The notes beneath the pieces were generated by a model. That model did not search any database and was not told the DNA's origin. It saw only the letters and a program-made list of their open reading frames with translations. From contig NZ_JAMXMV010000038.1 of the NCBI RefSeq assembly GCF_024055715.1, positions 1 through 46,308 of the forward strand: DNA of 46,308 nt. Direction: 5' to 3'. The DNA comes from Actinoallomurus soli (GTDB taxonomy: Bacteria; Actinomycetota; Actinomycetes; Streptosporangiales; Streptosporangiaceae). Both the position numbers and the translations under genes were made by a program. The first letter of the stretch is position 1. Each line of letters begins with the position of its first letter. Below, one piece after another: positions 8,901 through 16,685 of the stretch.

Positions 8901-9602
8901 CTCGAGGACGGTCGGATCAATGCCGAACAGGCCCGGTTTGTCATCGATCAGGCCTTCGGCTGGCTTCAAAGCGCGAATCATCTTGCCGATATACGCTTGG
9001 TCATCACCGCGCTCATGCGCAGGGATGACCTTACTGCCGAAGAATCCGCCCGGCTCACGAATGCTGCCATGGTCCTGGTCGATACAGGCTCCGACCCGAA
9101 ATTCCTCACAGTGATGCTACGTCGGTGTTCGTCCCTGAACGCTGAGCAGGTCCGCCGCCTCGTCACCGCTGCGGTTGAGCAATGCCGATCCCGCAGGGGT
9201 TTGAAGCGGAAGCGGCCGCTCATCAACGCGCTGCTCCTGCGGCGCGATCTGGCTCCCGATGAGGTCCGCGAAGCGATCGGGCTTGCCTTCAGGCACTTGG
9301 ACGCCGACTCGGCCTTGGACAGAGGCGCCATCCTTATCTCTCTCCTGGAACGCCTCGACCTGCTACCGGACGAGTCTGAGCGGGCAATTTCTCACGCGCT
9401 CCGCTGGTTGGATCAGGATCAAGCATCGTCGAGCATTCATTTCCCTCACCTGCTGACCCGGCTACTGCGCCGTACGGACCTGCCTCCGCCAGCGGTGGCA
9501 AGCTGTGAACGCCACGCTCGGGAGTGGCTTGCCACGGTGCCCCCCGAGGACGAGCGCGCCGAAGACACACGTCGAAACTTCCCTTACCAGGCCGACAACT
9601 GA
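5988..9602 (+). CDS. large STAND/AAA-type NTPase with degenerate nuclease-like N-terminus and C-terminal repeats
   Basis: A 1204-aa protein (an ATG at 6009 is the alternative start). Residues about 35-135 (GGGGVTFAHRVAVIYLASML ... VDDLLVVAGDREVELAIACR) follow the layout of PD-(D/E)xK/Cap4-like nuclease domains. Asp81 and Glu92 are in place, but the Lys expected two residues after Glu92 is Ala94, so it may be catalytically dead. A Walker A motif GPAGAGKT sits at 351-358, and ILLIFDHLDG near 396-405 reads as Walker B. From about 790 to the end there are about ten tandem helical repeats of roughly 36 residues, each with an 'L..R..L...Q...V...A..WL' pattern. The order effector, NTPase, repeat sensor is that of STAND proteins such as Avs and other NLR-like phage-defence proteins. 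No partner gene is adjacent. Family assignment is solid for the NTPase, inferred for defence. Confidence 0.8.
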   Translation: MRLLKDAMNSSSETPSATNTVATASSGSNAYSTGGGGVTFAHRVAVIYLASMLTGSRRTETNELAVRSLAFQTGPAHPVDDLLVVAGDREVELAIACRATPHFVPSHTTTVKLVKSLLDEVAAHPNGQVAVAVAGWKTEWEQVAKLCDIARTNANANAFHTALETEGRWSQGVRGRYTQLRQMVSDALDGTATHAEVLEVTWALLTRLRILGFKLQSPDETDWTGVATSLDGIAAAPTDGVGLRDRLAVNAGRYDAMGAVVDLNLLRKDTHPLLNASSTRAKQAWDILNLKPRQRSVLTHEEILQGLRSRHTFLLDNELPFAGPGADHEADPARLLARLSAADPPGVLIIGPAGAGKTRTCLEVAAIAHAQGWRVLHVLASPEVTVEHLSADLLESGHGRILLIFDHLDGYSQLDLRALADEFLADAKRSEIDVALLASTRPGSENELMHRGGAEFLFEPVHLRNDQAYRSQVAGHIIHTVAPASVQNLGETAMAEACGQRPIIALLIAQAIERCLTDGHPVPEVVNSHAGKLRPWLRDALQHDQLTGTVRTPPGPLSMAAPSAQELACAVAVAACPQPREDIEAVVDNLPGDNFGVLAVEHLLRLGWLEEVNGQLVTVHDIVTDELVLHSMLPPPSYGIHEPSAEAVFAALSRDIRSLALLAAHLRRIMADLSAQTKRHQAAVLKRFCEQWLVQHRARLGELLATAGKDGEHVLLTMLLDRPWCWTVAEWWEELGARWLAWAESRKEATSFLAAVIRAKHAPAVIVNAALSWLSRNYLQTDAHRVILALLGRTKLTAVQRRFVLNRAMAWVEKQPRWAATPEVLYRLLADAATRTERIEAARCALTWLRRDLHPQAQIFRVVRLLLTLEDVPGEFRNSTVITALSWVETHEQDGAPVLSALLRARTLTESQRHQVGEISLRWLREHPPEPSRRPLIHALLDSDQDREKCLSILWSQIRENEADPVVIYRMLEDGRINAEQARFVIDQAFGWLQSANHLADIRLVITALMRRDDLTAEESARLTNAAMVLVDTGSDPKFLTVMLRRCSSLNAEQVRRLVTAAVEQCRSRRGLKRKRPLINALLLRRDLAPDEVREAIGLAFRHLDADSALDRGAILISLLERLDLLPDESERAISHALRWLDQDQASSSIHFPHLLTRLLRRTDLPPPAVASCERHAREWLATVPPEDERAEDTRRNFPYQADN

Positions 9603-10025
9603 TCACGTCCCGGCGCGCAGCCCTCTACCAGCCAGTTCCGTGGCCTGAAGGCGGCCGTGCGCTTGCCGCAACGCCCTCTTCTGCCGCTGATCACCCTGGT
9701 CCTCGTCTCAGCCGCCCTGCCCGTGAACCGATGAAGGATAACCAGGTCTCGGCCTAGGAGCCTTTGCGCTTACAACCGGGCCCATGCCAGTTTTCCAGCG
9801 AATGTTACGTCCACACACGTATCTGAGCGGCGAACCTGGAAGCGAGCGCTTCGGTCAACACTGCGCCGTCGCCACCGGAATTGTGCGGTCACATAGAACC
9901 CTCGACCGCGGTGATGGGTTCGCTCTTGTGCGCCTTGACCGTGATCTGGCGCCGTCCACCCTTGCTGGCCACAGGTCCGCTAGAGGAACCTGGGGCCATC
10001 GCGGAGCCCCTGCGAATAAGCCCTG
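9603..10025. other. stretch without a recognisable gene
   Basis: About 420 bp between the NTPase gene and the inserted IS256 copy. The minus strand near 9890-9985 can be read as a short peptide ending GGRRQITVKAHKSEPITAV-like, perhaps a gene end, but it is too short to assign. The segment ends with the left arm of an inverted repeat that the IS split. Confidence 0.35.
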
Positions 10026-10034
10026 CCCCGGGTG

Positions 10035-11423
10035 GGGTCTGTCCAGTTAACGGTGTAACTCGATCTTGCGGGGTCTAGTTGCGGGCGGCGGCCAGGCGGC
10101 CTTCGAAGGTGATCTCGAAGGCGTTCAGGGCTGCTTTCCAGCGGGTGATCCAGCGTTTGCGGCCCTTGCCGGTGGGGTCCAGGCTCATCACCGCCAGGTA
10201 GACGCATTTCAACGCGGCTTGTTCGTTGGGGAAGTGGCCGCGGGCCTTGACCGCCCGGCGGATCCGGGCGTTCACAGACTCGATGGCGTTGGTGGAGCAC
10301 ACGACCTTGCGGATCTCGGGGTCGAACTGCAGGAACGGGACGAACTCGGCCCAGGCGTTCTCCCATAGCCGCACGATCGCCGGGTACTTGGTGCCCCAGG
10401 TCTCGGCGAACTCCAGCCACCGTTGCATCGCGGCTGATTCGGTCGGGGCGGTGTAGACGGGTTTGAGGGCCTTGGCGATTTTGTCCCAGTCCTGCCGGGC
10501 GGCATACCGGAAGCTGTTGCGCAGCAGGTGAACGATGCAGGTCTGCACCAGCGCTTGGGGCCAGACGTGGGCGACCGCGTCGGGCAGGCCACTCAGGCCG
10601 TCGCAGACGACCATGCACACGTCCGCGATGCCGCGGTTTTTCAGTTCGGTGAGGACCTGCAGCCAGTACTTGGCGCCCTCGCCGCCCTCACCGGCCCACA
10701 GGCCGAGGATGTCGCGGGTGCCATCGACGGTGACCGCCAGCGCGACGTAGATGGGGCGGTTGGCGACCTGCCCGTCGCGGATCTTCACGTGGATGGCGTC
10801 CAGGAAGATGACCGGGTAGACGGCGTCCAGCGGCCGGTTCTGCCATTCGGTCATGCCGTCGATTATCTTGTCGGTGATGGTGGAGATGGTCTGCTTGGAG
10901 ACATTCGCGCCATAGACCTCGGCCAGGTGAGCGGAGATCTCGCCGTGGGTGAGGCCCTTGGCGCTCAGTGACAGGACCATTTCATCCACGCCGGTCAGTC
11001 GGCGCTGCCGCTTGCGGACGATCTGCGGTTCGAAGCTGCCGTCCCGGTCGCGGGGCACGTCGATCTGGACCGGCCCGATGTCGGTGGTCACGGTCTTGGA
11101 CCGGCGTCCGTTGCGGGAGTTGGCGCTGTCCTTGCCGGCCGGATCGTGCTTGTCATAGCCGAGGTGATCGGTGATCTCACCTTCCAGCGCCGATTCCAGC
11201 ACCCGCTTGGTCAGCTGCTGCAACAACCCGCCCTCGCCGGTCAGGTCCAGGCCCTGGGCACGGGCCTGGGCGACAAGCTGGTCGATCAGATCACCGCCCT
11301 GCCCGGCGTCCTTGCCCTTCGCCGGCTTACCAGGCTCAGCCACCGCGGCGTCCGCCTTCACTTCAGTTGTCGTCATCGGGTGTAACTCCTTGATCAGGAG
11401 TTACACCGAAAACCGTACAGTCC
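10035..11423 (-). mobile_element. complete IS256-family insertion sequence
   Basis: A 1389-bp element with imperfect terminal inverted repeats of 26-27 bp. The left end begins GGGTCTGTCCAG and the right end, read inward, GGACTGTACGG. Both share the inner block CGGTGTAACTC. It is flanked by a 9-bp direct repeat CCCCGGGTG (10026-10034 and 11424-11432), matching the 8-9 bp target duplication known for IS256. It carries one intact transposase on the minus strand. The perfect duplication and intact gene argue for a recent insertion. Confidence 0.92.
10075..11376 (-). CDS. IS256-family transposase
   Basis: A 433-aa transposase of full family length. The N-terminus (LIDQLVAQARAQG, TGEGGLLQQLTKRVLESALE, GEITDHLGYDKHDP) is the usual DNA-binding region. 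The DDE triad is visible as FLDAIHVKI, VVCDGLSGLPDA and STNAIESVNARIRR. The C-terminal ARGHFPNEQAALKCVYLA completes the mutator-type fold. No frameshift or stop interrupts it, so it is probably functional. It fills nearly the whole element. Unlike the other four transposase traces in the window, this one is intact. Confidence 0.97.
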   Translation of the reverse strand: MTTTEVKADAAVAEPGKPAKGKDAGQGGDLIDQLVAQARAQGLDLTGEGGLLQQLTKRVLESALEGEITDHLGYDKHDPAGKDSANSRNGRRSKTVTTDIGPVQIDVPRDRDGSFEPQIVRKRQRRLTGVDEMVLSLSAKGLTHGEISAHLAEVYGANVSKQTISTITDKIIDGMTEWQNRPLDAVYPVIFLDAIHVKIRDGQVANRPIYVALAVTVDGTRDILGLWAGEGGEGAKYWLQVLTELKNRGIADVCMVVCDGLSGLPDAVAHVWPQALVQTCIVHLLRNSFRYAARQDWDKIAKALKPVYTAPTESAAMQRWLEFAETWGTKYPAIVRLWENAWAEFVPFLQFDPEIRKVVCSTNAIESVNARIRRAVKARGHFPNEQAALKCVYLAVMSLDPTGKGRKRWITRWKAALNAFEITFEGRLAAARN

Positions 11424-11445
11424 CCCCGGGTGCCGCAGGGGCTCC

Positions 11446-11829
11446 TCGTCGCTAAGACCAACCGATCTGGCCGATGGATCATAGAAGCGCCCCAGACAAC
11501 CTGTGAACGAGAGGCCGTTTGAAGCCGACCAAAGGCGGCGTATCGGGGTGTCGTATCTACGGTGAGCCGGCGCGATGTCCTGTCGATCGCGTGCGTGAAA
11601 AGCAGTCAGTAACCTCAGAGAACGCACATTCTCGCAAGGTTGGTGCACTCCGCGGTGGTTCGGGGCAAATTTCGGGTTGCCGAATGGGCGCGCGGGGCCC
11701 TGGCGACCGAGCCCGTAGCAGTGTGGTCCGGCGTAAGGTGCGGCTGCGGTCAGACAAGGCGAGCGAGCACGGCGCCGAGGACTCCTGCGCTGTTCGTACT
11801 TCTCGGGGAGCGATCAAAACTCGCTGTTT
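11446..11829. other. stretch without a recognisable gene
   Basis: About 380 bp between the IS and the end of the CHAT-like gene. Frames exist on both strands, but none has a plausible start with ribosome binding site and none resembles a family I know. No repeat apart from the right arm of the split hairpin. Confidence 0.4.
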
Positions 11830-12756
11830 TTACGGGCAGGATTCCGGAGCCAGTATGTCGGTCGTCCAGCGTGCCCGTTTGAGCTGCGGGCGTTCTTTCT
11901 GGACGAGGAGCAGCGTGTTGGCGAGCGTCGTGCGCAGTTGCTCGGTGTCGGCGTGGGTGCCGGCGAGTGCGCCGAGGCGATCGAGCAGTGCGAGGTAGAG
12001 ATGTCCGCGGTGGGCTGTGGGCACGGCGTCATTGCAGCCCAGGAACGCTACGGGTCGGTCCAAACTGCGTCGTAGGGCCGCGGTGTGTTCCTGTCCGGCG
12101 GCGTCGTGACAGGCCAGGATGATGGCTAGGGCGCCCAGTTGGTCGCCATTGGGACCGCTTAGTGCGGCCAGGTTGAGGCCTCGTATGTGGGGCGTTGTTC
12201 CGTCGTCGAGCATGTCGCAACGGTCGTCGATGACGACGACGTCGGCGGTGCGGAGCGTGGCCTGGCGTTTGGTGGCCCGGTTGTCGAGGCACAGGCGGAC
12301 GTCGAGCTCGCCGGATCCGGCATATCGTCGTTCAAGCTTCCCCATCTGGCGGGCGATCCCGGTTTTGCGGCGGCTCGTCACGAGCGCTACCACCAGTGGT
12401 TTGGGCAGCGCCCTCGACGATAGGAGGGGTGTGATCGTTCCGAGCGCCTCGTTAACGTGGCCGACCGCGTTGGGCCCTTCGGCGTTGGCCTTGATCGTCG
12501 TGCGGCCACTTGGGTCGATCGCGATCTCGATGATCACGCGGTCACGGAGAATCTCCGGAGCGGGAGGTGGCTCCGTGACACAAGTGCGTTCGACCACGCC
12601 GGTTGCAATGCCTGTGAGGAAGGTGGCGACAGCCACGGCCGTCCAGGCCAGGACGCTGTGAAAGTGATCAGTGGCGAAGTTGATGGACAGTCCGACCCCC
12701 GAGGTGGTCACCGCGACGGCCAGCCCATGCACTAGGGGCCGGGGCCTGCCGTTCAC
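11830..12756 (-). CDS. two-TM protein with CHAT/caspase-like motif, partner of the TPR protein
   Basis: A 308-aa protein starting at GTG 12756, which overlaps the upstream TPR gene's stop by four bases (GTGA), so translation is coupled. Two membrane segments near residues 8-50 (LAVAVTTSGVGLSINFA; VLAWTAVAVATFLTGIATGV) precede a soluble domain. Its second half has TADVVVIDDRCDM, a TPHIRGLNLAAL block, then AIILACHDAAG and RPVAFLGCNDAVPTAHRG. This order recalls the caspase/CHAT fold (His block, then a strand ending in a Cys after 'xxACxxA', then a Gly-rich element). The canonical HG dyad is not clear, so peptidase activity is inference. Its tie to a TPR protein fits the TPR-CHAT theme of bacterial effector pairs. 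Confidence 0.6.
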   Translation of the reverse strand: MNGRPRPLVHGLAVAVTTSGVGLSINFATDHFHSVLAWTAVAVATFLTGIATGVVERTCVTEPPPAPEILRDRVIIEIAIDPSGRTTIKANAEGPNAVGHVNEALGTITPLLSSRALPKPLVVALVTSRRKTGIARQMGKLERRYAGSGELDVRLCLDNRATKRQATLRTADVVVIDDRCDMLDDGTTPHIRGLNLAALSGPNGDQLGALAIILACHDAAGQEHTAALRRSLDRPVAFLGCNDAVPTAHRGHLYLALLDRLGALAGTHADTEQLRTTLANTLLLVQKERPQLKRARWTTDILAPESCP

Positions 12757-15266
12757 GTGCCGGCTCCCTGGGCCATCGAAAGACCGGTATTCGCCCGCTC
12801 GATGATCGTCGGCAGGCCGGTATAGCCAGTGGCGTCCTCGGCGTCTTCGAGCACGGCCGCGAAGTCACGCTCGGCCCCGTCGGTGTCTCCGGCCGACAGG
12901 CGGGCGAACGCGAGGCTGCTCCGTGCCTCCAACGTTGCAGGGTGCTTATTGCCCAGTTGGCGGGAGCGCTGGATGACCACTTCGTCCAGGAGGTTGATCG
13001 CTTCGGCATGTTGGCCGCGGTCGTGCAGCAGGGCGGCTAGCCCTGCACGGATGGTCAAGCTTTGCGCGTGGCTTGAGCTCAGGGGGTGGTGGGTGTCCTC
13101 AAGGAGGGACCGCAGCAGCGTCTCGGCCTCCCCGGAGGCGTTGCGATCGCGCAGGATTGCCGCGTGATTGTTCTTAATCCGAAGAATCTCCTCGGCATCG
13201 GCTGTGGGAAGGCGCTCGGCGCTCTCCAACACCGCACGGCTCTGCGCCTCCGCCTCGTCGAGTCGTCCGAGCGCCCGCAGCGCCGCGGCAAGGTCGCCGC
13301 GGGCGGAGATCACCTCGGGATGCTCGGGCCCGAGTTCACGTTCCGCGTCGTCCAGAGCCTCGCGAAGTAGCCTGGCGGCACTTGGAGCGTCGCCGAGATC
13401 CAGCCGGATGGCGGCGTGGTTGGCGCGCAGCCGAAGGTCCCGCGTGGGGTCGGTGACTCTGAGGCGGCGTGCAGCGGCGAGAGCCTTATCGAGGATCAGC
13501 TCGGCCTCGGCGGGGCAACCTCCGGCCCGCAAAGTGGCGGCGAGATTCGCTGCTGCAGCGATCATCCGCGGGTCCCGACGGAACCGCAAGCGCACGAATC
13601 TCCGCAGGATCGGCTCAGCCTCTATGACCCACCGGACATCGAGCCCTCGTTGGGTGGTTCGCGACACCGCATCGACTGCCTCCAACACACGTCTGCGTTG
13701 GGTGTTCTGCCTCCGTGCCGCTCTGACCAGGGGAATCATCAAGCCAAGGATCACAAGGCAGATCTCCGTCGCTGCCCAGACCGGCCGTAGCCCAACATCA
13801 TCGACCGCTGCCACGAAGCCTGCGATGATTCCAACCAGCAGGATGATGTCGGCCGCGAGTGCGAGCAGCCGCGACAGCCAAGCCCACCACGGCCGGGTCC
13901 GTGGTTTCAGCGGCGGAGGCGCCGCGCGGCGCGGGTTCTTGACCGGGATCGGCAGCCGTAGCACCCACGGGAGGGCGACCTGGGCGCTGGGCCCCTGGGT
14001 GCGGGCCAGGGAGGCGATCCAGTTCTGGTGACGGCCCTGCGGAGACAGTCCCTCTTCGGGGGGGAGGGCGCCGGGCAGGTCGTCGATGTCGGCGTGGTGG
14101 GCGTGGTCGACCGAGGCCACGACCAGCAGGGGATGCAGTTCGCTGCGGCGGCTGCGCACGTCGCTGATGGCCAGGAGCAGTCCGACACCGCCGTTCTGGC
14201 GGGTGATGCCCCTGAGGAAGACCACGGACGGGACGGGCCGCTTAAATCCCCGGAGCGTGAAGGAGAGCTTGCGGTGCCGGGCACGCAGGTCCTCCAGGAA
14301 CGCGAACGCCTTGACCTGCAGCCAGAAATCGGCCGCCTTGGCCGCGTCGGCCGACGCGGCCGTGAGGGCCTTGTGGATCTGGTCGAGTTGGAGGTGCAGC
14401 CGACCTCCGAAGCCCCGGTTGCCCTGGACCGCGAAGAACGACGAGGCGGCCAGCCAGCGGTACCGCGTACCGAACCCGACGCGGGACAGGATGGGCAGCC
14501 AGATCCTGCGGTTCGACAGGCCCACGACGAGCGCGGCGACCGCCAGCACGGCGAAGCATCCGGCCAGGAGCGTGCCGATGCGTGTCTTGTCGGCGATGCC
14601 CTGGGCGATGCCGCCGAAGATGGCGGCGATGAGCACGATGACGGTGGACCACCAGACCGGCGCGGTCAGCGGCCGCCGGGTCCATGGCAGTAAGACGGCG
14701 GCGTCGTACCACTCCTCGGCGGGCGTGGTCGAGGACGGCTGCGCCCGGTTCTTCTCGGCGGCGCTGCGGACGGCCTCCTCGAAGGACCGTACGAGGTCCG
14801 ACCGGGGGAACCGGTAGCGGCCGGCGGGACGGTCGCCTGGCCAGGCGCCCGGCTTGGCCAGCGAGTCGAGCAGGGCGATCTCCGGCGGGGTCCGGCCGGT
14901 CGCCGTGCCGCTCCGGTCACGGCCCCCCACCGGCGAAATGCCCCTGCCTCCAGGCGAGGCGTCGCCCGTGCCGGGCGCGGTGCCGGTCGTCTCAGGGGCG
15001 GTCTCGGCTGGAGCGTCGGTGTCTTCGGGAACGTGCGGAGGCGTGAGGACGACATACGGGATGTCCGCCGCGGTGGCCTTCTGCGCGAGCGCGTCGATGT
15101 ACGCGTCGGCGTCCATCCCCGGGGCCGTCGCCTCCAGCACCATCAGCGGGAACGCCAGGCCACCGAGCCGCCATGGATGCGCGCGGGTCCGGTCGTCGAG
15201 GAGTTCCAGCAGCCCGCACCCGAACTCGGTGCTGAGGACGTCCTCGGCCGGTTCCGTAACGCTCAT
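12753..15266 (-). CDS. four-TM tetratricopeptide-repeat protein
   Basis: An 837-aa membrane protein. I choose the ATG at 15266 (GGGGTGGGC just upstream) over an upstream frame extension without one. Residues about 1-200 are soluble and include a Gly/Pro/Thr-rich low-complexity linker. Two TM helices (VIVLIAAIFGGIAQGIA; GTLLAGCFAVLAVAALVVGL) are followed by a large domain with FLRGITRQNGGVGLLLAISD. Two more TM helices (ALAADIILLVGIIAGFVAAV; ATEICLVILGLMIPLV) follow. The last 300 residues are tandem 42-residue tetratricopeptide repeats of the kinesin-light-chain type (LGPEHPEVISARGDLAAALR; LGNKHPATLEARSSLAFARL). TPRs probably recognise a ligand or the partner. It forms a two-gene operon with 11830-12756. 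Not a family with a known function. Confidence 0.75.
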   Translation of the reverse strand: MSVTEPAEDVLSTEFGCGLLELLDDRTRAHPWRLGGLAFPLMVLEATAPGMDADAYIDALAQKATAADIPYVVLTPPHVPEDTDAPAETAPETTGTAPGTGDASPGGRGISPVGGRDRSGTATGRTPPEIALLDSLAKPGAWPGDRPAGRYRFPRSDLVRSFEEAVRSAAEKNRAQPSSTTPAEEWYDAAVLLPWTRRPLTAPVWWSTVIVLIAAIFGGIAQGIADKTRIGTLLAGCFAVLAVAALVVGLSNRRIWLPILSRVGFGTRYRWLAASSFFAVQGNRGFGGRLHLQLDQIHKALTAASADAAKAADFWLQVKAFAFLEDLRARHRKLSFTLRGFKRPVPSVVFLRGITRQNGGVGLLLAISDVRSRRSELHPLLVVASVDHAHHADIDDLPGALPPEEGLSPQGRHQNWIASLARTQGPSAQVALPWVLRLPIPVKNPRRAAPPPLKPRTRPWWAWLSRLLALAADIILLVGIIAGFVAAVDDVGLRPVWAATEICLVILGLMIPLVRAARRQNTQRRRVLEAVDAVSRTTQRGLDVRWVIEAEPILRRFVRLRFRRDPRMIAAAANLAATLRAGGCPAEAELILDKALAAARRLRVTDPTRDLRLRANHAAIRLDLGDAPSAARLLREALDDAERELGPEHPEVISARGDLAAALRALGRLDEAEAQSRAVLESAERLPTADAEEILRIKNNHAAILRDRNASGEAETLLRSLLEDTHHPLSSSHAQSLTIRAGLAALLHDRGQHAEAINLLDEVVIQRSRQLGNKHPATLEARSSLAFARLSAGDTDGAERDFAAVLEDAEDATGYTGLPTIIERANTGLSMAQGAGT

Positions 15267-15441
15267 GCCCACCCCGCGAAGAAATCGAACCGTACGGCGG
15301 TTGGCGGACCACCGTGGAATGCAGCGTAGGAGGCGGATCGGGCCCTTATACGTCACATAGGGATCTGTCCCGACCACAACCCGGTTTAGGGCAGAACCAG
15401 ACTGCTCTCATGGTGCCGAGCCCGGGCACCCAACGTCCTCC

Positions 15442-15588
15442 AGTGCCACGCTGCTGGTGTCGCTGCGCGCCATCCAGGCCGCCCTGCCGGTTCTGGTGGT
15501 CATGGACGATCTAGACCGGCTCGCCCCCGAGGAACTGCTGGTCGTCTTCAAGCTCATCCGCCTAGTCGGCCACCTGTCGAACGTGTGA
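15442..15588 (+). pseudogene. KAP-family P-loop NTPase fragment
   Basis: A 48-codon scrap ending in TGA at 15586 reads LPVLVVMDDLDRLAPEELLV then VFKLIRLVGHLSNV. This is the Walker B region of KAP NTPases (hhhhDDLDRL followed by a helix and 'VxHLxNV'). No start, Walker A or membrane segment is left. KAP NTPases are often found in defence and membrane-effector loci, and this scrap lies directly upstream of the TPR gene on the other strand. Confidence 0.75.
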
Positions 15589-15678
15589 TCGTGTGCTCGG
15601 CTGGTCCGCTCCGCTGATCGTCCGTCAGCCGTGCGGCTCTGCAGGTGGCCGGTTGCCCCAACAGGGACGCCGAAGGGG

Positions 15679-16605
15679 TCACCTCTCGCAGAGGACCTCG
15701 CGGCCGGACTGGGTGAGGAACTCGGTGAACCGCCGTGCAGGAGGCGGGAGCCGCCGTGTGGCGGGCCAGACCCCGCCCAGCAGGCGGTGTGCCGGAGGAT
15801 GCCCGATGGACATGTAGGTGACGCCTTCGTCAGGTGCCGGGCTGCCCGGGAGCACAGCGACTCCGAGACCGGTGCTGACGAGGCCGCGGAGGGTGGCCAC
15901 GTCCTCGCCCTCAAAGGCGAGATCCGCCTCGAATCCCGCAGCCGCGCACATCTCGTCGAACACCTGCCGCAGCCCGTGCCCCAAGGTCAGGGCAATGAAC
16001 CGCTCGCCCGCGGCCTGGCGGAGTTCGACCGTCTCCCGCTGAGCCAGCCTGTGCCAGGCGGGGACCGCAAGGAACAGTTGCTCGTCGCGCAGGACGACCG
16101 AGTGCAGGGTCTTGTCCTCGGGGATGGGCGCGGTGATGACGACGTCGATCTCCCCGGCACGCATCCGGTCGAGAAGGGCCAGCGCCGGGCCTTGGGTGAG
16201 GGCGAAGCGCACGTCCGGGTGGGCGGCGAGGAAGGCGTCGAGCAGCCGGGGGACGTCGCGCACGCCGAGGGTGTGCAGGAAGCCGAGGCAGACCTGCCCC
16301 CGCTCTGGGTCGATGACATCTGCCAGCTCCTGGCGCGCCGCGCGCAGGGTGGCGAGCGCCTCGCGTGCGGCTGGCAGGAAGGCCCGGCCGGCTGCGGTCG
16401 GCACGACCCCGCGGCCGACCCGCTGAACCAGCGGCGCCCCGATGGTGTCGTTCATTCGGCGCAGGGCGTGGCTCACCGTCGGCTGGGGCACCCCGAGCCG
16501 GTTGGCGGCACGCGTCACGTGCTCTTCCTCGAGCACCGCCACGGCAATCGCCAGATTGGGGGCCATCAGCGCCAACCAATCCTTATCTGAATCAATCACA
16601 GTCAA
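15679..16605 (-). CDS. LysR-family regulator of the adjacent catabolic operon
   Basis: Up to 308 aa. The longest frame begins with TTG at 16605; an ATG at 16566 would drop 13 residues and still keep the whole helix-turn-helix. HTH is at residues about 17-60 (HVTRAANRLGVPQPTVSHAL), followed by the linker helix and a periplasmic-binding-protein-like effector domain (VCLGFLHTLG; FIALTLGHGL; GLVSTGLGVAVLPGSPAPDE). It is divergent from the MaoC operon with about 80-120 bp between starts. That is the usual arrangement for a LysR activator of the neighbouring genes. If the pathway assignment is right, the coinducer would be the substrate (itaconate) or a derivative. Confidence 0.93.
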   Translation of the reverse strand: MTVIDSDKDWLALMAPNLAIAVAVLEEEHVTRAANRLGVPQPTVSHALRRMNDTIGAPLVQRVGRGVVPTAAGRAFLPAAREALATLRAARQELADVIDPERGQVCLGFLHTLGVRDVPRLLDAFLAAHPDVRFALTQGPALALLDRMRAGEIDVVITAPIPEDKTLHSVVLRDEQLFLAVPAWHRLAQRETVELRQAAGERFIALTLGHGLRQVFDEMCAAAGFEADLAFEGEDVATLRGLVSTGLGVAVLPGSPAPDEGVTYMSIGHPPAHRLLGGVWPATRRLPPPARRFTEFLTQSGREVLCER

Positions 16606-16685
16606 AACATTATTGGATGTATCGAATGAAGGCGACCAGTGTGGAGTCGTCGAAGGAACCCGAGTCGAAAGCGAGAAACCCCGCG

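Larger units (their letters stand above)
10003..11445. repeat. 12-bp inverted repeat split by the IS256 insertion
   Basis: GGAGCCCCTGCG at 10003-10014 and its exact complement CGCAGGGGCTCC at 11434-11445 flank the IS. Removing the IS and one copy of the target duplication leaves these arms around a loop of about 20 bases. This would have been a strong hairpin, perhaps a terminator serving the NTPase gene. The insertion lies in the loop. Confidence 0.7.
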
